Part shown: in pieces, positions 31,162-43,868 of the stretch
Position numbering within the stretch: position 1 is the stretch's first letter
Layout of the letters: each line of letters starts with the position of its first letter
Source of the DNA: Craspedostauros australis
Taxonomy: Eukaryota; Bacillariophyta; Bacillariophyceae; Mastogloiales; Achnanthaceae
Length of the DNA stretch: 64,000 nucleotides
Reading direction: 5' to 3'
Assembly: GCA_026770025.1 (NCBI GenBank)
Contig: JAMXDE010000014.1
Location: 1,736,001 to 1,800,000, forward strand
Notes under the pieces: generated by a model
The model's database searches: none
Told to the model about the DNA's origin: nothing
Seen by the model: only the letters and a program-made list of their open reading frames with translations
Position numbers and translations under genes: made by a program

Positions 31162-32761
31162 TCCTTCGAACATGCAGCGGGGTTTTGGCATGAGCTGTGG
31201 AGTAGGTGCACGATACGTGTGCCATTTTGCTTTTTTCATTGGTGTTCTTGTCACACAATTCACTCCACTCTACTATGGGCGCGGTCCTTCCTCATGTCTC
31301 TCCACACTCTGTCAGATGGGATGCGACGACTCTATGGTTGATCCCATCCAATTTAAAACTATTCTACTCGGCTCTTCATGCTCGGTTCTGTTTCTTGAGT
31401 TGGATTTGAACAGAATATTCGCTGAGGACTGCAACTGTGGACACATGTATGACTACAGATCATTTCGCAATGATCGTTGCAAGATTGACGCTATATTCAT
31501 ATTGCTGTTATCCGATCTATTGTATTGTAGTCGTATTGTACAATACATCTCGACCATCACAAGTCTTCAGTCTCTCGACAACTTCTGCACTCTACACTCA
31601 CTGATTGTAGCTTGCGCTGTTTGGCGACGAACGCGATGAATCAGTAATTCTCCGAATGCGGATGACGCGGCAAAACTATTGGCGCGCTTTTCGTCTACGA
31701 CCAAACCGACCACAGAAAAGTGAAGCTCAAGTCTTGTCACATTGGACAGTTCATTCACGCATTTTCGCCAGACTGCGACATAGTTGAATGATGACGATGT
31801 ATTCAAGTGCCAATGACTATGTTTATATATTGTATGAATGTATCAATATAATTTAAATGAAAGCACAAGAATCATGTGTCGCGCAGATGAAGTTGGATGC
31901 GTCGGCCGTCTCGCCAAATCGCTGTCAACGAAGAGAACAACGACGATGGCGATTGTGGCGACGGCGAGGGAATTGCGCCCAAATTGCGAGCACCAAGAAA
32001 ACAGACGGGCAGAAAGAAAAGTACTGCCACGAGCCAGAGCACCAACATCATTCGCAGAACGAAACGATCGCTGCTGTCAAGGAGTCAAATCATCTGGTCT
32101 GCCGAGCTGTTGTATGGTGCGTGTTGGCACACACCAATCGACAGACAACCGCATCGGTGAAGTCGACCACAAGAGACTGACTCTTTTGCTGTTGCATACG
32201 CCAACGAATCCATTCGCGCAGTAGCGTCACCAAATAAACAAGCATACTGAATCACACCATCCTTTGGGCAAGCAGCCTCGCGACTAGAGCACTGCCATCT
32301 TCTGCTGCAATACTCGATTCGATTCCATTGCGTACTAGCGCACGAGTGCACCAAGAAAGAAGCAAAAGCATTGAGACAAGGACACGAACGAAACTAACGA
32401 ACCGAACGGCGTGATTGTCAGGAGAGACAGGCAGATCGGAGTCTAGCGCGCAGCACGCTCAGCGTTCCGTTCTCTTCTATTCTATTCTACTATTATATTG
32501 CAGCAGAGCAGTAGACAATACCAATATACTCCAAGTTGCGTTCCACGGAAGCAGCACGACTTCGAAAGAAGCGCGAGACCGACCTCCACCTTGGTTGCGG
32601 CCGTCCTCGGTTCATTGCGCGATACGATTGCACAATACGACTGCGCTGATATCCACAGCATATTGCCACGACTGTCAATAGTAGTACCGATACCGAGAAA
32701 CGCGAGAGTGAGAGAAGAGTCAGAGTTGGAGTGTGACAGTGTGACAGGACGACAGTGAGAG
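31162..32761. other. Intergenic region between the DUF6824 and PDZ genes
   Basis: 1.6 kb. No convincing gene on either strand. AT-rich words near 31800-31860. The last ~200 bases are likely the 5' leader of the PDZ gene. Confidence 0.4.
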
Positions 32762-35700
32762 ATGGCAGCGCAATACGCAGAATCCCCACCTGGAGGGTTT
32801 GACGGAGGAGGACCGACGGGTGCGCAGTGGCAGGAACCGCCCAGGCCATCACAAAACCCCAGCAACTTCCGCAGCGTGACGCCGGCCATCAACAACACAC
32901 GGGGAGCCGTGAGGAGTAGCAGCGGAATGGGCTCCACGGGCAGAGGCACCATGGACAACATGTCCCCCTCCGGACGGCTGCGGGGCATGTCGCCTGGCCA
33001 TGCTGCGAGGGCGGGAGCATCGGCCGTTCACTCGCACTACGAGCAGCACAGATCGACCACGCCAGCAGGCAGGAACTCCTACGACAACCCCAGCGTCTCC
33101 ACGCCCTACGGCAACAGCACGGGCAGCCAGACACCCTCAGCCACGGGCCTCATCCGTCTCACGCTGCGCAAGCCCATGGGCATCGTCTTCGAACCCATGT
33201 ACGACCCAAATGCGCCCGCGGTGCAGCGCGGAGTGCGCATCTGCGATCTGCCGCGGACGGGCGCCGCCGCTCTGTCGAGGAAGCTCGAGATCGGCGACGA
33301 ATTGCTCTCCATCAACGATAACACCATGTCCAGGCTCACCTTCGATGAGATCATGGACTTCATCATCGATGCCGATCCCGAGTACGTCAACCTCCTCTTC
33401 CGCAGACCGCGCAAGGAGACCCTCAACGCGAGACATGGCAGCAAGGCTCCCGCCATCAGCAGCGGAGGCAACGGCGTCAAGTGGGTCGACGACGAGCAAA
33501 GGAACAAAAAGAAGCCGTCCTCCTCCTCCTCTTCCTCCACGTCCGACCGCAAGAAGAGTGATAGCGGCACCGGCAGCAGCAAGCGGCGTGAATCCGGTCG
33601 CCGCAGTCGCAAGGGCGGCCGCGACGACGACGAGACCCTCGTGTCCGAAGATCAGGAGAGCAACCGCCGCAACCGCAAGAAGGGCAGGAGTCGCAAGGAG
33701 CCATACGAGAACGAATGGTTCCTCGACAGCCTCATCGACTTCATCTGCGCCAACCCCGACAATGTGTGCCGCGACAGGAGGCGGAGGGACGACGACGAGT
33801 ATTACTCAGACGAGGATGATGGGACATTTGCCTCGCGCGACGACTCCACCTACGTCACCTACGAATCCGAAAAGGTATCGAAGCGCAAGAAGGCCAGCGC
33901 CAAGTCCAAGCAGGCGGCCGGCGAGGAGGATGAGTCCACGTACGAAGGCGCGGAGGACGAGACGATGGAGGATCATGACAGAGGTCGGGACAGGGATCGC
34001 GGTCGCGATCGGAATCGTGGCAGAGACCGCGACAGGCCCGACCACCAACCAAGGAACCCTTCGCCTGCCAAAAATCACGATCGCAACCACATGCCGATGC
34101 CCATGCAGGGCAACAACGGCGCCCCTGGCAACTACGAGGATGATGGCACCTTGGAGACGGTCGACTCCAACGATCGCCAGAAACCCGTCATGGAGGAACC
34201 AGAGCAGGTTCCACCGCCGCTCGGCCTTGCGCAGGAACCACCGCCACCGGAGGTTATGCGTGAAACCCACGTGCCCGTCGCACCAGTCGAAGTGGAAGAA
34301 GACGTCGTCAACCCGGCGCCGATCAAGGAGGTAGAGTACGACGATCAGGTGGATCACGGGGCCGACGTCTCCGTCATGGAGAGCCTCGGCGGTCCGTCCC
34401 TCCTCATCGAAAAGCAGCGCAACGCTGCCATGTTGGCGGCCGCCGGTCCTGTGCCGCAGGTGCCACGCGACATCATCGAGAACTTCGGTCAGGACTACCC
34501 CATCAACTTCGGATTTTCGTTGGAGCAGACGATCCAGAACGATCCGCTCAAATTCTACACCTTCGTCGTGCAGTCCCTGTTGGAGGAGCACGAGCCGGAG
34601 AAGGTCAGGCTCCTCGACAAGCTCATGGCCAAGTACAAGGGCCGCGAGGACCATCTCGTGCAGAAGCTCTCGGTGCGATACAACAAGTCCGAGGATGAGG
34701 ATGAAGAAGGCCATGACGTGCGGAATGGTGGCGACATGCCGGATGAGCATCAGCAACACGAACAGCAGCACCAGCACCACGATGCCGTGGGCGATCACGA
34801 CAACTACGCGCCGCATTTCCAACAGGCCGTCATGGAGGGCAGGGCGAGCGAAGGTGCCGACGCCAACATCGAAGGCGCCAAGCAGCGAATGTTCACAGAG
34901 GAACCCTTCGCCGCGGAGTCGTGGCCGGAGAAGGAGACGAAGGAGATCGATCCGGAAGATCAACATCGCGAGGGCCCCACTCACGAAGAAGGTTCCATGT
35001 CTGGATCGGAGTACTCCGGCGACTTCATCGACGGCACTTCGCCTGCCGTCATTGCGCAGGTATCGGAACTGCTGAACTACGTCTACGGCAAGACATCGGT
35101 GCCTGGGCAGATCGATCGTGTGTCCACCATCATGCGCGCCTACGAAGGCCGAGAGGCCGTCCTCCTGGAATTGCTCGAGACGAAGGCCCTCATCAAGGCC
35201 AACCGCGAAAAGGAGAACGCCGCGAACCTCCCATCCTTCCTGAAGAACTCCGCATCGAATCCTCGCAACCTCGACTCCACCGAAATGGCCGTCAATCCCG
35301 ACGTGCCACCTGTCACGCCCATGGCAACGCAGAATGGTAACGCTGGTGCCCAGGACACAATCAACGACGACATTTCCTCCATGAGCGGAGTGTCGTCGCC
35401 GGTCGTCGTGCAGCAGCATCCTGGTTACACCGCAGCTGGCGTTCGAACGAATAATGGAGCAATGATGACTCCATTGTCTGCTGCCGCTGCGTCGCAACCA
35501 GCACCAACACCCTCGTCGCAGAGCACGCTGCGGCAAATATCGGTGAGTGCACTCACTGTATTGGAGATACTTGTTTCTACTGAATGCTTTCGGATATGCG
35601 TGGATATTGGTACGTCCTTTGTTCTCACACTTTGTTTGTCATCTACCACATCACTCGTTTGATTCATTCACTCATGACTCCATTGCAGACGGCGCAATCG

Positions 35701-35988
35701 TCCTTGTCGCGTCCTTCCAGGATGGACACGAAGACGCCTGTGAGCGACCTGGAGCAACCAGCAGGCATGGCGCCAACGCCGTCATCGTCCGTGACGAAGG
35801 CGGCGAGCGCGACACCAACAGCAGCAGCAACACCAACGAGCATGTCAAGACAGAGCACGCAAACACCGGACAAGAAGAAGAAGAAGGGACTGTTCGGTGG
35901 ACTGTTCGCAAAGAAGAACAAGAAAGGAAAGGACAACGGCAAGAACGGGCGCAGACTGAGAGGTGGATCTACGGAAGGCTCCATCTAG
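32762..35988 (+). CDS. Large PDZ-domain protein, two exons
   Basis: Exon 1 is 32762-35542 (927 codons, ending ATATCG|GTGAGT) and exon 2 is 35689-35988 after CATTGCAG, phase 0; the product is 1026 residues. A PDZ domain spans about 129-218 (LRKPMGIVFEP, then ICDLPRTGAAALSRKLEIGDELLSIND), placed after a Ser/Gly/Pro-rich start. The rest is mostly disordered: Ser and Lys runs, an RD repeat (DRGRDRDRGRDRNRGRDRDR) near 405, and acidic stretches. Two weakly similar helical units lie near 600-640 (EKVRLLDKLMAKYKGREDHL) and 780-810 (RVSTIMRAYEGREAVLLELL). The C-terminus is a basic tail, KKKKKGLFGGLFAKKNKKGK. PDZ domains bind C-terminal peptides, so a scaffold role is plausible; the basic-aromatic tail could touch membrane. 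Both are inference. Confidence 0.85.
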
Positions 35989-37113
35989 AGAGCGCGTACT
36001 CTATGTGTGTATGTGTACAAGCTGATGAGATCAGATGGATGACCTGAGACTCGACCTTCTTGCTCCATTTCTTTTGCCTACTTGATGAGGCGCGCTTCCA
36101 TCGGCAGACACGACGGTATTGCTTTCAAGCAAGAACGCTGTTGTCTGGCTCGCATCGATCCTTCTCCAATGCTATGACGACGACGACTCCATACCGATAA
36201 TCAATCTATCATTCAGTCACAAGATGCAAACGTACGCGTCGTAGTAATATAGTAGAATACTATATTAAATGCCGACTGCTGTAATAATGCCATCATTCCA
36301 TAGCTTCGCACCACATCACACATACTGCGCGAGCAAGAGTAACGGAGAGCATTCGTGTATAGAGCAGCAGGAAGCCGTCTCGATCGCATTGCTCTGAGGA
36401 GGGATGTGAGCGTAGAGTACGCGTATTAGCACATGTGGCACTTCCGCAGATGGTCGTTGTTGCTGTTCATGTGATGGTGATCTTGTTGATGATGATGCCG
36501 ATCTTGTGAAAGCATGAAACGAAATCACGAGGTGGATTGGAGGAATGACTGAAAGAATGGATACGTACAATGCATTCCGACGAATGCAAGAAAGAACCTC
36601 GTTGGGTGCAGTTTTGGTCTTGTGAGAATGTTTGATCGAATACGGATCTTTGTCGACCGCATGTCGTTGCGGCTTTTCCATTGGTCGCGTACCACGATTC
36701 TTACGGGCCTGCGTGCGCGATGGTAGACGTTGGAACGCATGGACCACATCGCGCACGCCAACGCAATCGTGTCACGCAAAAATTCTTGCAATTTTACGAA
36801 TCCAAAAAAGGGAGAATGTGATTGTGGTTGGGTGATTACAGCATGTGATTGTGAGTGTTTGTGAGTGGAGGGATGAATTGCGTTGTGATCATCACCATCA
36901 CCATTGTCGCCAACTACAACATCACACGACATGACATGACATAACATGACATCACGCGACATCACACGACATGAGGAGATGGAGATGGATGGAAATGAAT
37001 GGAGAGATCATAGAGTTGAGTTGAAGTGGAATGCACAGCCCCTCCATCGGTATCGACTATAGCAGAGCAAGAATCCGCAACAAGAACAAGAGCAAGAACA
37101 GACAGCAAGGGGA
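35989..37113. other. Intergenic region between the two PDZ genes
   Basis: 1.1 kb. A cluster of ACATGACATG and ACATCACACGAC words lies at about 36915-36975 upstream of the second PDZ gene and could be a tandem regulatory or microsatellite array. No gene seen. Confidence 0.45.
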
Positions 37114-40100
37114 ATGGAACTGCGTTCCGACAATCAGGTGATCCAGCGGCGGAGGCATCTGCGGCAAGCCTATTCGCAGGCCAAGGGAGACTATAAGCAC
37201 TCGCCCTCGTACAGCACCAGCGACAAGCACGTGCGCGCGCATTCCAAGAACCGCGACAGCCCTGATCACTGCGTGGATCTGCACAAGATCATCCAATCTA
37301 CCGCCCCTTCGCCCACTTCCGTCATTCACCAATCCATGAATGCCCCTTCCTATACTCGTGCGAGCAACTACAATAGTAACATCAACAGCAATAGCTACAC
37401 AAGCAGTTACACAAGCAAGACCAGGAACAGGAGCAGGGCCATGATCGTGGACCAGACAGGATCGCCCGTGAAGATCACCAACAGGGCCATCAGCAATCCC
37501 AGCAGCCCGCCAGACTACCATCACTCCTACAAGCCCACATATGACTACACTCCCACGCATACACACACTCCCCCACGAACTCCCAACCATGACTCCACCT
37601 TCGCGTACTCGCATGCAGTGACGCCTCCGCGCAAATCTGTCGTCGCAAAGGCGTACGAGTATGCGGGCAGGGACTCGTCGCCGGCCACTTCCGTGCCGAC
37701 ATCGACGACTGCGTCCATCACGTCGCTCTCCTCACAGCACCGGTCTCCCGACAGCCTTGCCAAACGACACACGAGGTCCATGATTCGTGAGCTGGCAAGG
37801 CAGAGGCTGCAGGAGTACGAGCAGGAACGTGAGCAACAACGCGAGCAGCAACGTGAGCGGGAACTTGAACAGCAACGTGAGCAGGAACGCAAGGACCAAC
37901 TCGAAGCTGCGAATAAGGTCTCCTACGAATACAGGAACGACAACGTCGATGCGGCCTACCAGCAGTCCTTCATGGTCAACCCGGATGGGATGGACGATGA
38001 GAATGACGGCAATGATGACGATGACGACGATGAGAGCCTGCCATTTGATGTGCAGGTCGATAGCATGACCTCGCAAAGTCAGGAGTATCCCGGCAATCAG
38101 ATTCGTCACTACATCCCGCCGCAGATGTCGCCCATCCGTGAGAACCAGGAGCATGCAACGAGACGAACCGCAGCAGCCCAGCCACGCACACTCCCATCCT
38201 CGTCGCACGCCACTGCTGCAAAGAACATCACGCACCACACCAAGGAAGGCCGCGTCATCACGGTGCATGCCAACAACGATGATGTGTCGGCCCTGGAAAG
38301 CCATGATGGCACCAACAGCAGCATGTACATGGACGCCTTCAAGCAGGAGCCCTACATGCGTTACGTCCCGCCTGCCACCCGCACGACGCGACAGCCCGTC
38401 CCCATCCTGTCCAAGCCCAAGCACAGCCGACCAGCCGCCAATGCATCACAGTCCACAACCTCGTGGTCGAGCTCATCAAACAAGTACGACTACGACGAGG
38501 ACCTCGATGAGATCGATCTGCCCATGGGCGTGTCGCGCGAGACCTCGCAGCCAGTCTCGCGCCAGATGGATTACATCAGCGATGGCATGCAAATCGACGA
38601 TGATCAGGAGGACGACGAATCCCTGCAGATCATCACGGCCGTCTCCGTCAGGTCCGTCGACAACTCGTCCCACAACAAGTTCTCCAACAACAACATCAAA
38701 GACGAAGATTCTTTGTTCGATTTTGCGGAACAACGTGTCATCACCACCACGCATCCGATCGACACAGAAAGCCACGACTGCACGCACGATGAAGCTTCCG
38801 GTGCCATCTCCGTTGACCACAGCGGCTACATGGGATCGTTGAACTCCGTGTCGACGTTGTCGCAGTCGCAGCAATCGTCACACCCACGTCCGACGCGCTA
38901 CATCCAGCAGCTGCGCAAGATGCAGACCATCCCGGAACCCGCGGCATTGAAACTCGCGTCGTCGCAAGAATCCAATTCGAACAGCAAGCCCATTCTCAAG
39001 CATCGTCGCATGCAAACTCCTGCAAATGATGAAGACGATGACGACACTTCCATCGAAGCATACAATACATCACCGCAGAGGAAGGCCCACGTCACCAACT
39101 TGCAACAACGAGCAGCGCAGGCATGGGCGTCGCGGCGCAAGCAACAACAACAGCAGCCCCAACATCAAGAGCAATATGACGACGATGAGCCAAGCGATGA
39201 ACAACCTTCCTCCACGGACGAAAGCAAGCCACGTCCACGACAATCCAGCCTGCGTCATGGTGGCAAATCAAACAACAAGAAGGCCGCGGCCGTCTCGTTT
39301 CATAAGCACGCCACCGTGCATCATTTCGAACCATCCGACCATGAACAGTCGACCGAATTTGAAGACCTCATGATGAACATGTTCCAAATTGGCGATAGCA
39401 CCAAACCGAAACCTTGTGGCGTAATGTGGGGCGAAGGGGACGACGACGAGCATACGGCGCGCGAACCACTGAAAGAACCGCAAACGCAAGAGCTGGCGAA
39501 AGAGACGGACGACAGTACCCTCACGGCCGTCTGGACCGCCTTGTCGACGGCGATTGGATACAACGAATCGCCGGCTGTGGTGCGATCCGACGACGATTCC
39601 ACGTGCCCGCCGAATCATTGTGCGCCCAACACGCAGAATCAGCAGGATGGATTTAGAGACCTTGTGGATTATGCACAGAACATGCTGTACGGTCCCGACG
39701 ATACATCCACGGTACGTGCGTGCGTGCGTTTGGAGAGTATTTGGGTTTGGCTCTTGTTTGGATTGTTGTGGTGTGCAAAGCATTGAAGTTCACAACCTCA
39801 CATACTGTCTTGTTGTTATTGTGCATCCATGCAATTCATTGTTGTTCCTCTCTGTCTTCCTCATCTCCAGATCATGGACCAATCCGATGCCCAAAGCCAA
39901 TCCACAAGCCATTCTGCAAATCGATCTCGTCAGTTCCGGGAGGACGGATTTGCGTCGTCCACCGATCTCGACGGAGATGAACGCATTGCCGAATTTGCCC
40001 TCTATGCGGCCAAATCATTGCACGAATCACTTGGTCTCGTCTACGATGAATCGCACACGCTCGATCTCTACACGCACATCAAGTTCTGTGTCGTGGAATT

Positions 40101-40758
40101 GACGTTGCCGCTTGGAAGTGAGTATTGTCCTGTGCTGTGTTGTGCTGCGCTATGATGATGTCAGTGACTGTGATTGCGGCTGGGTTGGAGATGCAACACG
40201 ATGGTCTCTTTTCATTGCCGACATTCACAACTCACTCTTGAATTGCTTTGGTCATGCTGTGTACACTCGCTTACCGATTTGGTGGTTTGCTTTTTTACCT
40301 CCTTCCTCCACTCGTATGGTACCACATCACGCACAGTCGTCTTCCTGGAGAACGACGGCGGATGCTGGGTGACCAAAGTATCACCGTCCGGAAGCGCGGC
40401 ACATAGCGGTGAAGTGAAGGCCGGCGATCAGCTCGCCGCGATCAACGGATCCATCATGTACCGTGTCAAGGTGGATGATATCTGTTCCAAGGTTGCCAAT
40501 TCACGACGCGAGAACGGTGTCGAACTTGCCTTCATTCGGTACATTGGTCCCATCGTGGCGACGAATGACGACAGCATCCTGAATATCCATTCGCAGACCA
40601 TCCCGGCACCACTCTCTGGTATGGCGCAGAAGAACAGCAATCTCATCAGCAAGCCCAAGTTGCAGCGCGGCGATAGCTCCAGCAGTTCAGAAAAGAGCTT
40701 GGGTGACAAGAAGGGATTTCGGTGGTTCGGACGTGGCAAGAAAACGAACAAGAAGTAG
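37114..40758 (+). CDS. Second large PDZ-domain protein, three exons
   Basis: Exons 37114-39711, 39871-40117 and 40337-40758; introns GTACGT..CTCCAG (phase 0) and GTGAGT..CGCACAG (phase 1). The product is 1088 residues. About 900 residues are disordered and rich in Ser, Gln and His, with a charged Glu/Arg/Gln coiled-coil-like run near 240-265 (QEREQQREQQRERELEQQRE). A PDZ domain lies at the end, about 942-1025 (GIVFLENDGGC, then VKAGDQLAAINGSIMYRV). The exon 2-3 junction falls inside its first strand and restores LGIVF, which supports the model. The tail ends GFRWFGRGKKTNKK, similar in character to that of the PDZ gene just upstream. Likely a scaffold; partners unknown. It ends 188 bases from the panE gene, tail to tail. 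Confidence 0.85.
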
Positions 40759-40946
40759 AGCGTTTCGACTTACTTGTACATGTTATTATACAATTACAGC
40801 ATTGCAGGTGCTCTTCGCCGACCTGTCTTTCGTGTCGTTCTAATATCATGTACAAATATAATAGTTGTTGCGCTCATCTGTGTACTCGTATGATACAATA
40901 ATCTCTTTACTCTGCTAGCACACTCACTCACTCACTCTAATTACAA

Positions 40947-42107
40947 TTAAAACAGATCATACATACTCTGGAATGCCTTGATCTGAGTCACCAGCGTCTC
41001 AAGGTGAGGCACCGGAACGCCGATACGCTTCGCTCGTTCCACCGGCTTCTTGAAGAGGTACTCGACCTCCATGGGACGGCGTTCTGTCAAATCCAGCATC
41101 GTCGACGTCTTGTACGGTCCCATGGCGTCGGACAGGTCGAACATATTTTTCTTGTCCTTCTCTCCGAGATAGACAGATTCATCGTATCCTGCCTCCTTCA
41201 GCTCCGCGTTGCCAACGGCGATCGTCTCGTCCATGATCTGCCCCGCCAACCACCGCAGATCAGGATCGTTGACGATCTTGTCCACCGTGATGCCGCCCAT
41301 CGCGACAGAGATGCCATTGAATGGCAAGTTCCACATATTCTTGCGCCATCGACCCGCCAACAAACTGGATTCGAATTGGATGTCGACCTTGGCACTCTCC
41401 CACAACGCTTCGAAAGCCGTTTGATGATCCTCCTCAGTCGACGACACCGCAACGCCACCGCTCAACAATCCCGCGTAGGAATGATCAATATGACCTGGTC
41501 CCAGCCGATTGCTGCAGACCAATGCCATGCCACCGTACAAGGCGGCGGGCGGCGAGTAGGATTGCAGGGCGGCCAGTAAATCTTCCTCGATCAGCCCATT
41601 CATGATGACGAGTACACGCGTCTTCTTCGGAATCAGCAACGGCGCGATGAGCTCCGGGATGACTTGCAACGCGGAGCTCTTCACGGAGACGAGGACCCAA
41701 TCGACGGGTCCAATGTCCTCGGTGCTGTCGTAGGCTTGCAGTTCCTCCGGCGGGATGAACATGTCGCCTTTGACGGACGTGACGTTGAGGCCTTGCCGCT
41801 TGCTCGTCGTGTAGTGCTCACCGCGCATGAAGTACTTGACGTCGTACAGGCCGGTCTCCCAAAGGCGCGTGCCGTAGTATGCGCCAACGGCACCCGCTCC
41901 CACGACGGCGACGGATGGTTTCCGTTCGGTTGGCGTGGCGGCGTTGCCGCTGTTGGATGCCATCCGAGTCAATGGATGGTAGCATCTTTGGCACCTTCCT
42001 GCGCAACCCACCGATCCAACCTGGAACGCAGACGTTGCATGTAGGATCCAGAGTGCCAATGGCACCCAAAGCGACCACCGCGAGCTTTGGGTGGGAAGCA
42101 CCATCAT
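40947..42107 (-). CDS. panE: 2-dehydropantoate 2-reductase (ketopantoate reductase), plastid-type leader
   Basis: Single exon, 386 residues. It reduces 2-dehydropantoate to pantoate with NADPH in pantothenate and coenzyme A synthesis. The start at 42107 gives a signal peptide (WSLWVPLALWILHA) followed by TSA-FQVGS, an ASAF site, so the enzyme is probably stromal. The frame is open further upstream but has no such features. The Rossmann motif is VAVVGAGAVGAYYGTRL with Gly70, Gly72 and Gly75. The C-terminal domain has NPxxxI-like NLPFNGIS and the substrate-site pattern PYKTSTMLDLTERRPMEVEY, typical of ApbA/PanE proteins. The TSMLxDxxxGRPxExxx motif is recognisable in that last block. Confidence 0.9.
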   Translation of the reverse strand: MMVLPTQSSRWSLWVPLALWILHATSAFQVGSVGCAGRCQRCYHPLTRMASNSGNAATPTERKPSVAVVGAGAVGAYYGTRLWETGLYDVKYFMRGEHYTTSKRQGLNVTSVKGDMFIPPEELQAYDSTEDIGPVDWVLVSVKSSALQVIPELIAPLLIPKKTRVLVIMNGLIEEDLLAALQSYSPPAALYGGMALVCSNRLGPGHIDHSYAGLLSGGVAVSSTEEDHQTAFEALWESAKVDIQFESSLLAGRWRKNMWNLPFNGISVAMGGITVDKIVNDPDLRWLAGQIMDETIAVGNAELKEAGYDESVYLGEKDKKNMFDLSDAMGPYKTSTMLDLTERRPMEVEYLFKKPVERAKRIGVPVPHLETLVTQIKAFQSMYDLF

Positions 42108-42638
42108 GGTATCGTGACAACGTTTGGATCTGCCCTTGTATCTGATGATGATGTGCCTCCTCCTTGCACAACAGAGTCTCCTTGCCACACAGTGCTCCCG
42201 CTGCGATCTTTGGTATCTTGTGTTGAACCATGAATGAGAAATGCCGATTGATGGGCAATCCGAAGATGTGAAGGACAAAATGCGTGGCGGTATTTTCGCG
42301 CGATGACGGCACTCAGCCGAACGAAGACCAGACTGTATGACATTACCATACTACGAAATTCGAACGTAGCTCATGTTCATAACATTGCTCTTCCTCACAT
42401 CAACAGTCGCGCTTCCACAATGTCTGAAGAAGTCCATTACTTCTCTAATAAAACAGATGGCATTACGCGGATATCATTGCAATCAATCACATTCAAACAC
42501 TCTTCCTTCTAGTTTCGTTGGACTCGATGACATTGCAATGGTTGGAGGTCTCTGAACGATGCACCTACAAACATGATGCCCCATTCGATCGAATACGGAA
42601 CGAACTGGCAGTTGCCGGTACTCCACATTTTACTCGTA
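42108..42638. other. Short intergenic region
   Basis: 531 bases between two minus-strand genes. No gene or repeat recognised. Confidence 0.4.
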
Positions 42639-43868
42639 TCAATGACCTCTACCTCTCCCCCTGCGCGCAGATGGAAAGATGCTGGTGAGCTGCGATGAGT
42701 TGCCACCGCGAACGTTCTCACTGGCCGACATGTTGATGCCGGCCTTGCCAAACTCGGAACTGATCTTGAACTTCTTGTGCGACGAGGCATCCGCAGTCTG
42801 CGTGCTGCCGCCTTCCTTCTTGTCGGTCATCCGTCTCTTGTTCTTGTAGTAGTCGTCGTGCGAGTTGTCATTGCCTCCGCCGCGTTGCTTGCCACCACCC
42901 TTCTTGTGCGGCGGTTCATCAAAGATGCCTTCTTCTGCGAACTTCGTGACCAAATGCGACAGGAAGGCACTGGGATTGTCCATGTCCCTGCCGTTGCCTT
43001 CGATGTACCGCGTCAACGCCGCTTGCACCACTGTGGCAGAATGGCGCCGGCACAGACCGATGACACCTTCATCCAGCTCGTCCTCGCGCAGTTCTCCAGT
43101 CTTCTTGTACTCTTGCAGGATCTTGTCAATGACATCTTCAAAGTACGCCTCCTGCTCTTGGCGGAATTGCTGGATCTTCTGCTTGCGCCGTTCGCTGCCA
43201 CCGCCAGCGCTGCGCTCGACATTCATGCGACGTCCTTCGAGGTAGGTGTGATGCAGCTTGAGCAGGAGGTAGAGTGATTCGGGCGTGTCGGCCTCGACGA
43301 ATGCCATGCCGCGCGATTTCTTCGTCTTGGAATCCGTCAGCATGCGGATGCGCAGCGCCTTCATCTTGATCTCCTTGCCCAGCTCCTTTTTGATGTGCTC
43401 GGCCAGGGTCTCCTGCGTCGTGCTGAAGGACAGCTGACCGAAGAATGCAATGTACGGAATCTTCTTCTCGCCGTCCTGTTTCGCTTTGTTCTTCGATGGC
43501 TTCATCGTTGGGTTGGCCTTGATGTACTGCTTGTACCAGCTCTCCAGGTCCTCGATGCTCTCAAACTTGGTGCTCTCCATGACGATGGCATCCGCCTTGC
43601 GTTTGGCGGAACGGCGTTCCTTGGATTTGAGCGTCTCGTCGGCCTCGATTCGTTTCAGTTCCTCTTGATAGGTCTGATAGGCCTGGCACTTTTGCGAATC
43701 GTCGCCCGCCGCATCGTTCTCGCCGTTGCCATCAGCCGTTTTCGTTGAAGCCGACTCTTCCGTATCTGTGGCAGCCGTCTCTGCCTGCAGTGGCTCGTAC
43801 GTTTCACCACGAGCCGCAGCACGCTGTTGCATGCGCTTGATTTGCGCTTTCGACTTTTTCTTCGCCAT
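42639..43868 (-). CDS. RNA-recognition-motif protein, basic, probably nucleolar
   Basis: Single exon, 409 residues. The ATG at 43868 gives MAKKKSKAQIKRMQQRAAAR, a basic start, and is preferred over the upstream ATG that adds 12 residues. An RRM-like domain lies near 136-226: PYIAFFGQLSFSTT (RNP2 region) and SRGMAFVEADTPESL (RNP1 region, with Phe at the aromatic position). A charged helical segment with EEGVIGLCRR-type sequence follows, then a Gly-rich basic stretch and the end SARRGRGRGH, an RG tail. The layout resembles ribosome-biogenesis RRM proteins with a basic N-terminus and RGG-like tail. RNA binding is well supported by motif; nucleolar location is inferred. Confidence 0.85.
   Translation of the reverse strand: MAKKKSKAQIKRMQQRAAARGETYEPLQAETAATDTEESASTKTADGNGENDAAGDDSQKCQAYQTYQEELKRIEADETLKSKERRSAKRKADAIVMESTKFESIEDLESWYKQYIKANPTMKPSKNKAKQDGEKKIPYIAFFGQLSFSTTQETLAEHIKKELGKEIKMKALRIRMLTDSKTKKSRGMAFVEADTPESLYLLLKLHHTYLEGRRMNVERSAGGGSERRKQKIQQFRQEQEAYFEDVIDKILQEYKKTGELREDELDEGVIGLCRRHSATVVQAALTRYIEGNGRDMDNPSAFLSHLVTKFAEEGIFDEPPHKKGGGKQRGGGNDNSHDDYYKNKRRMTDKKEGGSTQTADASSHKKFKISSEFGKAGINMSASENVRGGNSSQLTSIFPSARRGRGRGH

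Noticed and set aside
29884-31263. 459-codon minus-strand open frame
   Set aside because: Antisense to the DUF6824 gene; composition is a shadow of the real frame and no motif is present.
33000-34334. 444-codon plus-strand frame overlapping the PDZ gene
   Set aside because: Ser/Thr/Arg/Pro-rich shifted frame with no family feature.
33806-35536. 576-codon minus-strand open frame
   Set aside because: Antisense to the PDZ gene with its RD and acidic runs; Val/Leu/Arg-rich shadow.
36915-36975. Possible CRISPR-like direct repeats
   Set aside because: Units are short, variable and without unique spacers; a microsatellite-like array in a eukaryotic genome.
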